This document shows positions 1-5,124 of a stretch of 9,958 nt of DNA, piece by piece. The position numbers and the translations under genes are program-made. Below the pieces are notes generated by a model that searched no databases, was not told the DNA's origin, and saw only the letters and a list, made by a program, of their open reading frames with translations. The stretch covers positions 1-9,958 of the forward strand of contig JALHUP010000044.1 of assembly GCA_022866585.1 (NCBI GenBank), read 5' to 3'. This stretch comes from Candidatus Zixiibacteriota bacterium. Its GTDB lineage: Bacteria > Zixibacteria > MSB-5A5 > SM1-73. The first letter of the stretch is position 1; each line of letters starts with the position of its first letter.

Positions 1-581
1 ACCAGTCCTTTTTCATTGGATTTGATCTGAACTGTCGTGTAACCAGCGGTAACCACAGAGGCGGGATTGGTGCCGTGAGCTGAGTCGGGAATAATCACCT
101 TGGATCTGGGGTTTCCATTTTTCTTATGATAAGCATGGATCAAAAGTAAACCCGTCAATTCCCCTTGTGCTCCTGCAGACGGCTGTAAGGTTATCTCATC
201 CATTCCTCCGATCTCTTTGAGATATTCACCCAATTCAAACATTAATTTTAACGCACCTTGACAAGTCTCTTGGGGTTGATGCGGATGAAGATACAAGAAC
301 CCAGGAAGGCGTGAAAGGGTTTCATTTATTTTGGGATTGTATTTCATGGTGCATGAGCCGAGAGGATAGAATCCTTTATCCACATGATGGTTCATTATGG
401 AGAGCCTGACAAAATGCCTCACCACATCCACCTCGCTCACCTCAGGTAAAGGAGGATTTTCTTTCCTCAACTTATCTTTTGGCAATAATTCTTCTATATT
501 CTTTTCAGGCACATCCAGAGGTGGCAAGGAATACCCTATTCTTCCCGGTGAAGATAGCTCAAATATCAATTTTTCGCTCAT
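1..581 (-). CDS. gcvPB: Glycine dehydrogenase (decarboxylating) subunit 2, partial (C-terminus beyond window)
   Basis: The first 193 codons of the C-terminal-type half of a two-subunit glycine decarboxylase (P-protein) are visible; the gene runs off the left edge. With GcvPA, this PLP enzyme decarboxylates glycine and passes the aminomethyl group to lipoyl-GcvH in the cytoplasm. Family signatures are clear: an N-terminal ELSSPGRIGYSLP segment, then FYPLGSCTMKYNPK, then LQPSAGAQGELTGLL and IIPDSAHGTNPASV. The PLP-binding lysine should lie beyond the edge and cannot be checked. The start is the ATG at 579-581, about 10 nt after a GGGAG Shine-Dalgarno. It is separated from gcvPA by about 1.9 kb that holds two other genes, whereas these subunits are normally adjacent. 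The 332-bp repeat-rich spacer upstream suggests it may have its own promoter, but I could not identify one. Confidence 0.95.
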   Translation of the reverse strand, partial: MSEKLIFELSSPGRIGYSLPPLDVPEKNIEELLPKDKLRKENPPLPEVSEVDVVRHFVRLSIMNHHVDKGFYPLGSCTMKYNPKINETLSRLPGFLYLHPHQPQETCQGALKLMFELGEYLKEIGGMDEITLQPSAGAQGELTGLLLIHAYHKKNGNPRSKVIIPDSAHGTNPASVVTAGYTTVQIKSNEKGL

Positions 582-647
582 TTATTCAAAACTCCCTGAT
601 AGAAACTTTATACATCCTTTTTTTGAGGTTTACGAAAAGTTCTCTCA

Positions 648-743
648 TTGTAGTTGCTCGATTTACGGTTAGACTTCTCTCACCGTCCTAAGCCTGTCGA
701 AGGATCGAGCTTACGATGAGCCCAATAAATTGGGCAACTACAA
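648..743. repeat. Imperfect inverted-repeat element (copy 1 of a dispersed family)
   Basis: The left arm 648-665 (TTGTAGTTGCTCGATTTA) and the right arm 726-743 (TAAATTGGGCAACTACAA) are inverted repeats matching at 16 of 18 positions. They enclose about 60 bp that include an inner GTCGAAGGATCGAGC segment. The right end, 718-742, recurs at 8007-8031 with 24 of 25 bases identical. This fits a REP-like or MITE-like non-coding mobile remnant; that interpretation is inference. Confidence 0.6.
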
Positions 744-755
744 CCACTCTTTTTT

Positions 756-788
756 GTCGGGTAGTTCACCTACGGTTCGCAACCCGAC
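756..788. repeat. Hairpin GTCGGGT / ACCCGAC
   Basis: A perfect 7-bp stem (756-762 with 782-788) surrounds a 19-nt loop. A T-run precedes it on the plus strand, which on the minus strand becomes an A-run after the hairpin, so it is not a standard terminator in either direction. It is probably one of the short dispersed palindromes of this genome. Confidence 0.45.
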
Positions 789-806
789 CTACTCACCCCC
801 ACCCTA

Positions 807-829
807 CCCTCCCCCATCAAGGGGGAGGG
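807..829. repeat. Perfect 9-bp GC-rich hairpin
   Basis: CCCTCCCCC (807-815) and GGGGGAGGG (821-829) pair perfectly around the 5-nt loop ATCAA. It lies about 85 bp downstream of the selenoprotein stop on the minus strand. There is no T-run, so a role in termination or mRNA 3'-end stability is possible but not shown. Confidence 0.5.
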
Positions 830-913
830 AAATCTACACATCTTCCATTCGTTTTATCCGCTGACTGCTTTAATCCGTTGGTATGAACCATACAGTTCGT
901 ACCGTTGACCGCT

Positions 914-1807
914 TTATTGCGTTCGGGATGAATCCGTTGACCCTTCTTTCTTCAGTTCCTTGATCTTTCCTTTTACCCAGCCGGTATCCGCAGAACTCGG
1001 ATGATCTATCAAGAATTTTTGATAAAGCTCCAAAGCCTTGGTGGTATCGCCGGCTTGGGCATAGGAGTAAGGGATATATCTTTCAGCATCCTCAGTCATT
1101 TCATCTTTTGGATATTTCTCTAAAAAATTCTGGAAGGCATCTACTGCTTTCAGATAATCTTTCCTTCTTATTTCAAGCCAGGCTAAGTTAAAGAGAGCAT
1201 CCTTTGATTTCCCCTTTTTATTTTCCGGATCCAAAGCAACTACTTTTTGGTAACAAAGGGCCGCCTCATCATAGCTCCTGCGTGATTCATACTTGTCCGC
1301 CAGCTTGGTGGCAAGCTCCACGTCAGTTGAATCTTTCTGGAATCTATTTTTCATACCCTCCAAGGTTTCCTTTCCTTGTAGGTATGCCTGAATGGTCGAG
1401 ACAAATTCGCTATCTGGCAGATAGCCGTAAATTCTATCTATCTCTTCCCCGGTGCTTTTCATCAGGACAACTGTGGGGAAACCTGCAATTGCAAACCGAT
1501 CCCCCATAGCCGTATCTTTCTTTCCTTCGGCTTTCACAAAAATCATATCTTTGGATAAAGCAATTACATCCTTACTGGTAAAGGTTGAATCCTCCAACCT
1601 CTTACACCACTTTCACCCATCCATCCAAAACTCCGCAATTATATACTTGTCCTGGTCTTGGGCAGTTTTCAGGGCGTCTTCTAAGGAAGAAGCCCATTCG
1701 ATCTGGTCTGGCGCTTTCTTGACACAGGAGCTTAAAAAAATCGCTCCCAAGGACAGAACCACTACCAGTCTCAAGACACAGAATTCGTGCAAAACTTCTC
1801 TTTTCAT
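914..1807 (-). CDS. Candidate selenocysteine-containing thioredoxin-fold TPR lipoprotein (UGA read-through at 1613-1615)
   Basis: A 297-residue protein is predicted if the in-frame TGA codes for selenocysteine. Residues 1-28 form a lipoprotein signal peptide: a basic start, the hydrophobic run VVVLSLGAIFL and lipobox LSSC with Cys28 as lipidation site, so it should be membrane-anchored outside the cytoplasm. Residues about 36-145 are thioredoxin-like: YIIAEFWMDG, then U65-K66-W67-C68, then KRLEDSTFT, and GFP with the cis-proline Pro111. Residues about 163-273 hold three TPR-like helical pairs, suggesting a protein-binding role. The likely job is thiol-disulfide redox chemistry on envelope proteins; the substrate is unknown. 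The ATG at 1805-1807 follows AGAGG by 6 nt. The reading frame is identical on both sides of the TGA, which argues against a frameshift. The alternative is a TGT/TGC-to-TGA pseudogene or sequencing error. The gene sits between the DUF2007 gene and gcvPB. Confidence 0.85.
1580..1602 (-). promoter_or_regulatory. SECIS-like hairpin directly downstream of the in-frame UGA
   Basis: On the minus strand AGAGGUUG (1602-1595) pairs with CAACCUUU (1587-1580) to give 8 bp including one G-U pair. The loop is GAGGAUU, or AGGAU if the closing G-U forms. The GG of the loop lies at nucleotides 24-25 counting the U of UGA as 1. Bacterial SECIS elements recognised by SelB are hairpins within the coding region just after UGA with a G-rich apical loop; the E. 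coli fdhF element has its loop GG at a very similar distance. The stem overlaps codons for K-R-L-E-D-S-T-F, so it must satisfy both coding and structure. Confidence 0.75.
1613..1615 (-). other. UGA codon predicted to be selenocysteine (Sec65)
   Basis: TCA on the plus strand is TGA on the minus strand, in frame with both halves of the gene. It occupies the first position of the CxxC motif of the thioredoxin fold (G-U-K-W-C-K). The resolving Cys68 (TGT, 1604-1606) is intact. Recoding is supported by the downstream hairpin and by the preserved protein sequence on both sides. Confidence 0.8.
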
Positions 1808-1825
1808 TGGTGCCTCTTTCGGTTA

Positions 1826-1858
1826 TCTGCCATAGGCAAATCCGCCTCTGGCGGAAAA
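1826..1858. repeat. 33-bp double-hairpin repeat, copy 1 (upstream of the selenoprotein gene)
   Basis: It consists of a short imperfect palindrome (TCTGCC-ATA-GGCA) followed by the palindrome TCCGCCTCTGGCGGA and an A-run. It matches the copy at 4447-4479 in 31 of 33 bases. It ends 18 nt upstream of the ATG at 1807. In the minus-strand mRNA it would be two consecutive stem-loops just before the ribosome binding site. Confidence 0.8.
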
Positions 1859-1902
1859 GTTAAATGGTTTGAGCGGTCCGAATTCTAGATTCATAGGATA
1901 GG

Positions 1903-2262
1903 TCAAAGATCGCCCACGGTCTGTTCTTTTATGGCCATGCTCTCTTCATATTTATCCGCAGGGACATAAATTTTATAGCCACCTTTTCCCTTGGTTACAT
2001 AACCCAGTCCCTCTTCTAAAAAGCTTCCTGAGGACTTTAGATAGCAGGGAATATCGTTGTTTTCTAAAGTCTCTTTGAGAAACTCCGCATAGACCCGATT
2101 ACGAGTAGCGTATAAAAGAACCAAATTTTCAGGCTTGTCCCCCTCTCTTAGGTCTTCTACTTCCTCCTCTTCTGGAAGCTCTTCCACCAAATCGTATTCG
2201 CAGTCAGGACATCTTTTTGTCCCCGGACTGTATTCGGTCTTACATAAAGGACAGAATGGCAT
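1903..2262 (-). CDS. Zinc-ribbon protein with DUF2007-like domain
   Basis: This 119-residue protein starts with a zinc ribbon: CPLC at residues 4-7 and CPDC at 18-21, spaced as a four-cysteine treble-clef/rubredoxin-like knuckle. An acidic linker (residues about 25-41, rich in Glu) follows. The rest, LVLLYATRNRVYAEFLKETLENNDIPCYLKS to YKIYVPADKYEESMAI, resembles the DUF2007 signal-transducing domain, where a small alpha-beta unit is built around an AEFLKxxLExxxIPCYL helix and a YVPxxxxEE end. It is cytoplasmic, with no signal peptide or membrane segment. The ATG at 2260-2262 follows GGAGAAG. It lies between gcvPA and the selenoprotein gene and is probably co-transcribed with the latter, 95 bp away. 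Its biochemical function is unknown. Confidence 0.85.
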   Translation of the reverse strand: MPFCPLCKTEYSPGTKRCPDCEYDLVEELPEEEEVEDLREGDKPENLVLLYATRNRVYAEFLKETLENNDIPCYLKSSGSFLEEGLGYVTKGKGGYKIYVPADKYEESMAIKEQTVGDL

Positions 2263-2302
2263 AAATTACTTCTCCAATTTTCCAAAAAGCTGAAATAGGC
2301 AC

Positions 2303-2373
2303 TCTGGAGTGTCCAGCTTTAACTGGACCCAAATGTAGTTTCATTAGGTCTGCCTGAAGGCAGACACTCCAGA
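2303..2373. repeat. Three-way-junction palindromic element downstream of gcvPA
   Basis: An outer 8-bp stem (TCTGGAGT 2303-2310 with ACTCCAGA 2366-2373) encloses two hairpins that abut it exactly: GTCCAG/CTGGAC (2311-2316 with 2323-2328, 6-nt loop) and GTCTGCC/GGCAGAC (2348-2354 with 2359-2365, TGAA loop). The whole can fold into a three-way junction on either strand. It lies in the 186-bp spacer between gcvPA and the zinc-ribbon gene. Confidence 0.65.
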
Positions 2374-2396
2374 TCTAATACCCTTTGTTACAATTT

Positions 2397-2430
2397 TGCA
2401 AAAGCAGAGCTTTTGCACTCCCGGAGTGCA
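2397..2430. repeat. Two overlapping palindromes next to the gcvPA stop
   Basis: TGCAAAAGC (2397-2405) and GCTTTTGCA (2409-2417) form a 9-bp stem with loop AGA. TGCACTCC (2414-2421) and GGAGTGCA (2423-2430) form a second, overlapping palindrome, so the two structures are mutually exclusive. A T6 run at 2435-2440 follows on the plus strand. There is no T-run on the minus strand, where the genes are, so it is not a clear terminator for gcvPA. Confidence 0.55.
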
Positions 2431-2448
2431 ACGATTTTTTATTGCGAT

Positions 2449-3789
2449 TTAAACCAATTTTCTCAGCTCATCTACCAAATAGTCGATCTCCTCTTTGGTT
2501 CTCTTTTCCGTAACGCACACCAGAAAACAATTCTTTAGTTTTCGATCGAACTGGGCTAAATCGATTCCAGCGAAGAGATTTCGTTTCAAAAGCGACCTTA
2601 TTATTCTCTTCGGAGGAATAGGTGTTTCCACCACAAATTCTTTGAAGAAGGGTGAATCAAATCTCTTTTTGAACCCTTCAATTTTGGTGATTTCATTCAA
2701 TGCATAGTGGCTTTTCTGTAAGCACAATTCAGCTACCTTTCTGATTCCGGATTTTCCCAAAAGGGATAGGTAAACACAAGAAGCTAAGGCACACAGAGCT
2801 TGGTTGGTGCAGATGTTGGAGGTGGCTTTTTCTCTTCTTATATGTTGTTCTCTGGTCTGAAGGGTGAGAACGAAACTTCGTCTTCCTTGAGTATCTGTGG
2901 TGACGCCCACGATCCTTCCGGGCATCCTCCGGATCAGATTTCGCTTACAGGCAAAATAACCCAAGTAAGGTCCACCAAAGGATAAATTATTCCCCATAGC
3001 CTGCCCTTCGCCCACAGCAATATCGGCGTTATATTCACCGGGCGTTTTCAAAATCCCCAAAGAGATGGGATCACAGACTAAAACTAAAAGAGCGCCTACC
3101 GAATGAGCTTTCGCCTCTATCTCTTCGATATTCTCAATCACTCCAAAGAAGTTAGGACTCTGGACTATTACACAGGCAACCCTTTCGGAAATGTTTTTAT
3201 TGACCCCTTCAAGATCAATCAGTCCATCCTTTGAAGGTATGGTCTTCACTTTAAGCCTGATAGAATCACAGTAAGTAAAAAGAACTTCCTTATAGCTCGG
3301 ATTGAGTGCGCCCGACACCAGGATCTCATTTCTTTGAGTCTCTGCATGTGCCAACAACGCCGCCTCTGCCACGGCTGTGGCTCCATCATACATGGAGGCA
3401 TTAGCCACATCCATGCCGGTAAGCTCACAAATCAGGGACTGAAACTCATAGATGGTCTGAAGCGTTCCCTGACTGACCTCGGCTTGATACGGAGTATAGG
3501 CAGTATAATATTCTGATCTGGAGATTATGTGATCAACCACTGCGGGGATGAAGTGATCGTATGCTCCTCCGCCTAAGAAGCTTTTGATCTGTGATGAATC
3601 CTTGTTCTGCGCAGATAGATCGGTTAGCAGTTTGGTCAGCTGAAGCTCAGATAATGGCGGAGGAAGTTTTAATTCTTCTTTAAGGCGAACAGAATCAGGG
3701 ATGCACTGAATCAGAGCTTCGAAGCTTTCCACCCCGATTTGTTTCAGCATCTCTTTTCTGTCATTTTCAGTATTAGGAACGTAGCTCAT
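2449..3789 (-). CDS. gcvPA: Glycine dehydrogenase (decarboxylating) subunit 1
   Basis: This 446-residue protein is full length for the N-terminal-type subunit of the two-subunit P-protein of the glycine cleavage system. With GcvPB it forms the PLP enzyme that decarboxylates glycine and loads the aminomethyl group on GcvH. Family landmarks are the N-terminal YVPNTENDRKEMLKQIG, then FLGGGAYDHFIPAVVDHI, YTAYTPYQAEVSQGTLQ, the ANASMYDGATAVAEAALLA segment, the GEGQAMGNNLSFGGPYLGY segment, and RREKATSNICTNQALCALA. The PLP lysine is on GcvPB in this arrangement, so its absence here is normal. The ATG at 3787-3789 gives the usual MSYVPNT start, though its Shine-Dalgarno is weak (GCGAGA). gcvH lies upstream, 241 bp away. 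Confidence 0.97.
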   Translation of the reverse strand: MSYVPNTENDRKEMLKQIGVESFEALIQCIPDSVRLKEELKLPPPLSELQLTKLLTDLSAQNKDSSQIKSFLGGGAYDHFIPAVVDHIISRSEYYTAYTPYQAEVSQGTLQTIYEFQSLICELTGMDVANASMYDGATAVAEAALLAHAETQRNEILVSGALNPSYKEVLFTYCDSIRLKVKTIPSKDGLIDLEGVNKNISERVACVIVQSPNFFGVIENIEEIEAKAHSVGALLVLVCDPISLGILKTPGEYNADIAVGEGQAMGNNLSFGGPYLGYFACKRNLIRRMPGRIVGVTTDTQGRRSFVLTLQTREQHIRREKATSNICTNQALCALASCVYLSLLGKSGIRKVAELCLQKSHYALNEITKIEGFKKRFDSPFFKEFVVETPIPPKRIIRSLLKRNLFAGIDLAQFDRKLKNCFLVCVTEKRTKEEIDYLVDELRKLV

Positions 3790-3854
3790 ATTCTCGCATC
3801 TACAAAATAAGGTTTCTATGGTTTATGTTTATCGTTTTTCGGTTTAGGTTTAGT

Positions 3855-3987
3855 TTCGACAAGCTCACTACAAGTCGGCTACGTATCGGATGTCGTCTGG
3901 TGGTTTCCTCTATCGTGTTTTGGACGGCAAACGATTGACGATGACTTTTTAGACGATACGTAATGGTTCGACATGCTCACCATAAAC
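3855..3987. repeat. Repeat-rich spacer gcvH-gcvPA with long-range inverted repeat
   Basis: TACGTATCG (3880-3888) is matched by its inverse CGATACGTA (3954-3962). Degenerate copies of a TTCGACNNGCTCAC word occur at 3855-3868 and 3967-3980, with a third (one base longer) at 4521-4535. The spacer (3790-4030) has no ORF. These look like eroded members of a dispersed short-repeat family. Confidence 0.5.
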
Positions 3988-4030
3988 CCAAACCGCAACC
4001 TTTTCAAACGAAACCCGAAATCAAAATCCA

Positions 4031-4429
4031 TTACGTCTTGCTCTCCACCAATTTCCTGTAGTCAGCAGGTGAAAGCAAAGCCTCCAGCTCTTTTGGCTCT
4101 TTCACCTTGATCTTGATGATCCATCCTTGGCCATAAGGGTCGGAATTTATCAGATTGGATTGCGATTCCAACTGGGTATTGACCTCGATCACCTCTCCGG
4201 AGAGAGGTGAAAAAAGATCGGAAACCGCCTTCACCGCTTCGATCACTCCGAACGGTTTCATTTGCTCGACTAAAGTCCCCACCTGGGGCAACTCCACAAA
4301 GACCACATCTCCCAGCTGTTTTTGAGCATAATCGGTGATCCCCACCGTGGCTACGTCTTTTTCCACTTTCACCCACTCATGTTCTTTGGTATATTTCAAA
4401 TCATCCTTTATTTCTATCTTTGTCTCCAC
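4031..4429 (-). CDS. gcvH: Glycine cleavage system H protein
   Basis: This 132-residue lipoyl carrier shuttles the aminomethyl intermediate from the P-protein to the T-protein and is reoxidised by the L-protein. The N-terminal YTKEHEWV, the central GITDYAQKQLGDVVFVELP and the lipoylation site GVIEAVKAVSDLFSPLSGEV are all present; Lys67 in EAVKA is the expected lipoylated residue. The C-terminus includes INSDPYGQGWIIKI, as in the family. The start is GTG at 4427-4429, placed by a strong GAGGAGG Shine-Dalgarno 5 nt upstream. A 33-bp double-hairpin repeat lies just before that site. No gcvT is seen in the window. Confidence 0.98.
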   Translation of the reverse strand: METKIEIKDDLKYTKEHEWVKVEKDVATVGITDYAQKQLGDVVFVELPQVGTLVEQMKPFGVIEAVKAVSDLFSPLSGEVIEVNTQLESQSNLINSDPYGQGWIIKIKVKEPKELEALLSPADYRKLVESKT

Positions 4430-4446
4430 AATTCCTCCTCGGATTT

Positions 4447-4479
4447 TCTGCCAAAGGCAGATCCGCCTCTGGCGGAAAA
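4447..4479. repeat. 33-bp double-hairpin repeat, copy 2 (upstream of gcvH)
   Basis: Two adjacent palindromes, TCTGCC-AAA-GGCAGA and TCCGCC-TCT-GGCGGA, are followed by an A-run. The element ends 17 nt upstream of the gcvH GTG, almost the same distance and in the same orientation as copy 1 before the selenoprotein gene. In copy 2 both hairpins are perfect; copy 1 has two base differences in the first one. Confidence 0.8.
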
Positions 4480-4520
4480 ATGTTTTCGTATTTCGTTTAT
4501 CGTTTGCGAAACTCGTATGG

Positions 4521-4544
4521 TTCGACTCTGCTCACCACAAGTCG
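4521..4544. repeat. Degenerate TTCGAC..GCTCACCACAAGTCG repeat
   Basis: This 24-bp word is related to 3855-3877 (TTCGAC, GCTCAC, ACAAGTCG blocks shared) and more loosely to 3967-3987. It lies in the 276-bp spacer (4430-4705) between the small gene and gcvH, which otherwise holds only degenerate CGAAGC/CGAGC words and no ORF I can support. Confidence 0.4.
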
Positions 4545-4705
4545 ATGCGCGTCAATCGAAACTGAATGCTCGATTCTTTTGGGATTTTCCAGCTTCGATC
4601 ACCGAGCGTCAAGCTTCGAAACCAGCATCGACACCGTTAAACGAGTTTTAAAATCATATTCTTGAGGCCTCAGAAATCTTGATCTAACAGCTTAAAGAGA
4701 CTTGT

Positions 4706-4912
4706 CTATTCTTTTACCATTTTAAAAGTTCCCTTTTTAGTCGGAACGAGTTTATATCCTTGATTCTTTAGAAATCTTTCAGCTTCTCGGTTAATTTTTT
4801 TCGCCCTCTCTTTGGGGGTTAAGTGTTTATTTTCCTCATAATGTCTCTCACGTATCTCATGGAGTTCCCTCAACATAGAGTCGTTTGGAAATTCTTTGGC
4901 GGCAAGGGACAT
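4706..4912 (-). CDS. Small charged protein of unknown function
   Basis: This 68-residue protein is highly charged. The body, MLRELHEIRERHYEENKHL then TPKERAKKINREAERFLKNQGY, reads as two amphipathic helices; the end KLVPTKKGTFKMVKE looks like a short beta tail. There is no cysteine, signal peptide or membrane segment. Size and composition recall antitoxin-like or addiction-module proteins, but there is no toxin gene beside it, so no function is assigned. An ATG at 4918 is only 3 nt from AGGAGG, whereas the ATG at 4912 is 9 nt away, so the latter (MSLAAKEF) is preferred. Just upstream is a CTCCGCCGGAG palindrome that could compete for pairing with the Shine-Dalgarno. Both flanking spacers contain related GAAACTCGTAT repeats. 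Confidence 0.7.
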   Translation of the reverse strand: MSLAAKEFPNDSMLRELHEIRERHYEENKHLTPKERAKKINREAERFLKNQGYKLVPTKKGTFKMVKE

Positions 4913-5074
4913 CTTCATTCACCTCCTATAGCTCCGGCGGAGTAAATCCTGAGGCGCCCGAATCCCTGTTATGATGCTTTTTCCGTTTAACGTCGTAGAA
5001 ACTCGTATCGAAGCTTGATTTCACAAAACTGGATGCTTGAAGATTATGTAATCCAACTTCGAGTCTCGCACATC

Positions 5075-5101
5075 GAGCATCCCGCCAGAGGCGGGAGCAT
5101 C
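5075..5101. repeat. Palindrome CCGCCAGAGGCGG flanked by 7-bp direct repeats
   Basis: A 13-bp palindrome (5082-5094) has the direct repeat GAGCATC immediately on each side (5075-5081 and 5095-5101). The palindrome core is the same as in the 33-bp repeats at 1826 and 4447, here in the opposite orientation. It lies 24 bp beyond the accC stop. Confidence 0.55.
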
Positions 5102-5124
5102 GTCACCCAGAACCGAACTTCGTT

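Larger units (their letters stand above)
582..913. other. Gene-free spacer between the selenoprotein gene and gcvPB
   Basis: This 332-bp stretch has no convincing ORF on either strand. It is packed with short inverted repeats: an imperfect terminal-inverted-repeat unit (648-743), a 7-bp stem hairpin GTCGGGT/ACCCGAC (756-788), and a perfect 9-bp GC-rich hairpin CCCTCCCCC/GGGGGAGGG (807-829). Next to the selenoprotein stop there are also scattered ATCCGTTGACC-like words (901-910, and 932-942 inside the gene end). None of the hairpins is followed by a T-run on the minus strand, so no standard terminator is assigned. Confidence 0.7.

Noticed and set aside
397..672. Plus-strand 91-residue ORF
   Set aside because: It overlaps the clear gcvPB start on the other strand and its translation has no recognisable features.
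648..829. CRISPR array or tandem repeat array
   Set aside because: The palindromes are different from one another and not regularly spaced; there is no repeat-spacer pattern.
914..1597. A separate TPR protein starting at TTG 1597
   Set aside because: The TTG lies inside the predicted SECIS stem and right after the CxxC motif; no fitting Shine-Dalgarno was seen, and the protein would start in mid-domain.
1613..1807. A separate 64-residue lipoprotein gene ending at the TGA
   Set aside because: It stops in the middle of a thioredoxin active-site strand, and the same frame continues directly with the missing half of the domain. Recoding explains it better.
2303..2373. tRNA-like gene
   Set aside because: The junction has only two arms inside the closing stem, no anticodon arm of 5 bp with 7-nt loop, and no GTTC T-loop motif.
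2397..2440. Intrinsic terminator at the palindromes plus T6 run
   Set aside because: The T-run follows on the plus strand, where there is no gene. On the minus strand no T-run follows either palindrome.
4062..4376. Second minus-strand ORF of 104 residues inside gcvH
   Set aside because: It is an out-of-frame shadow of gcvH, rich in Arg/Gly, with no conserved motif.
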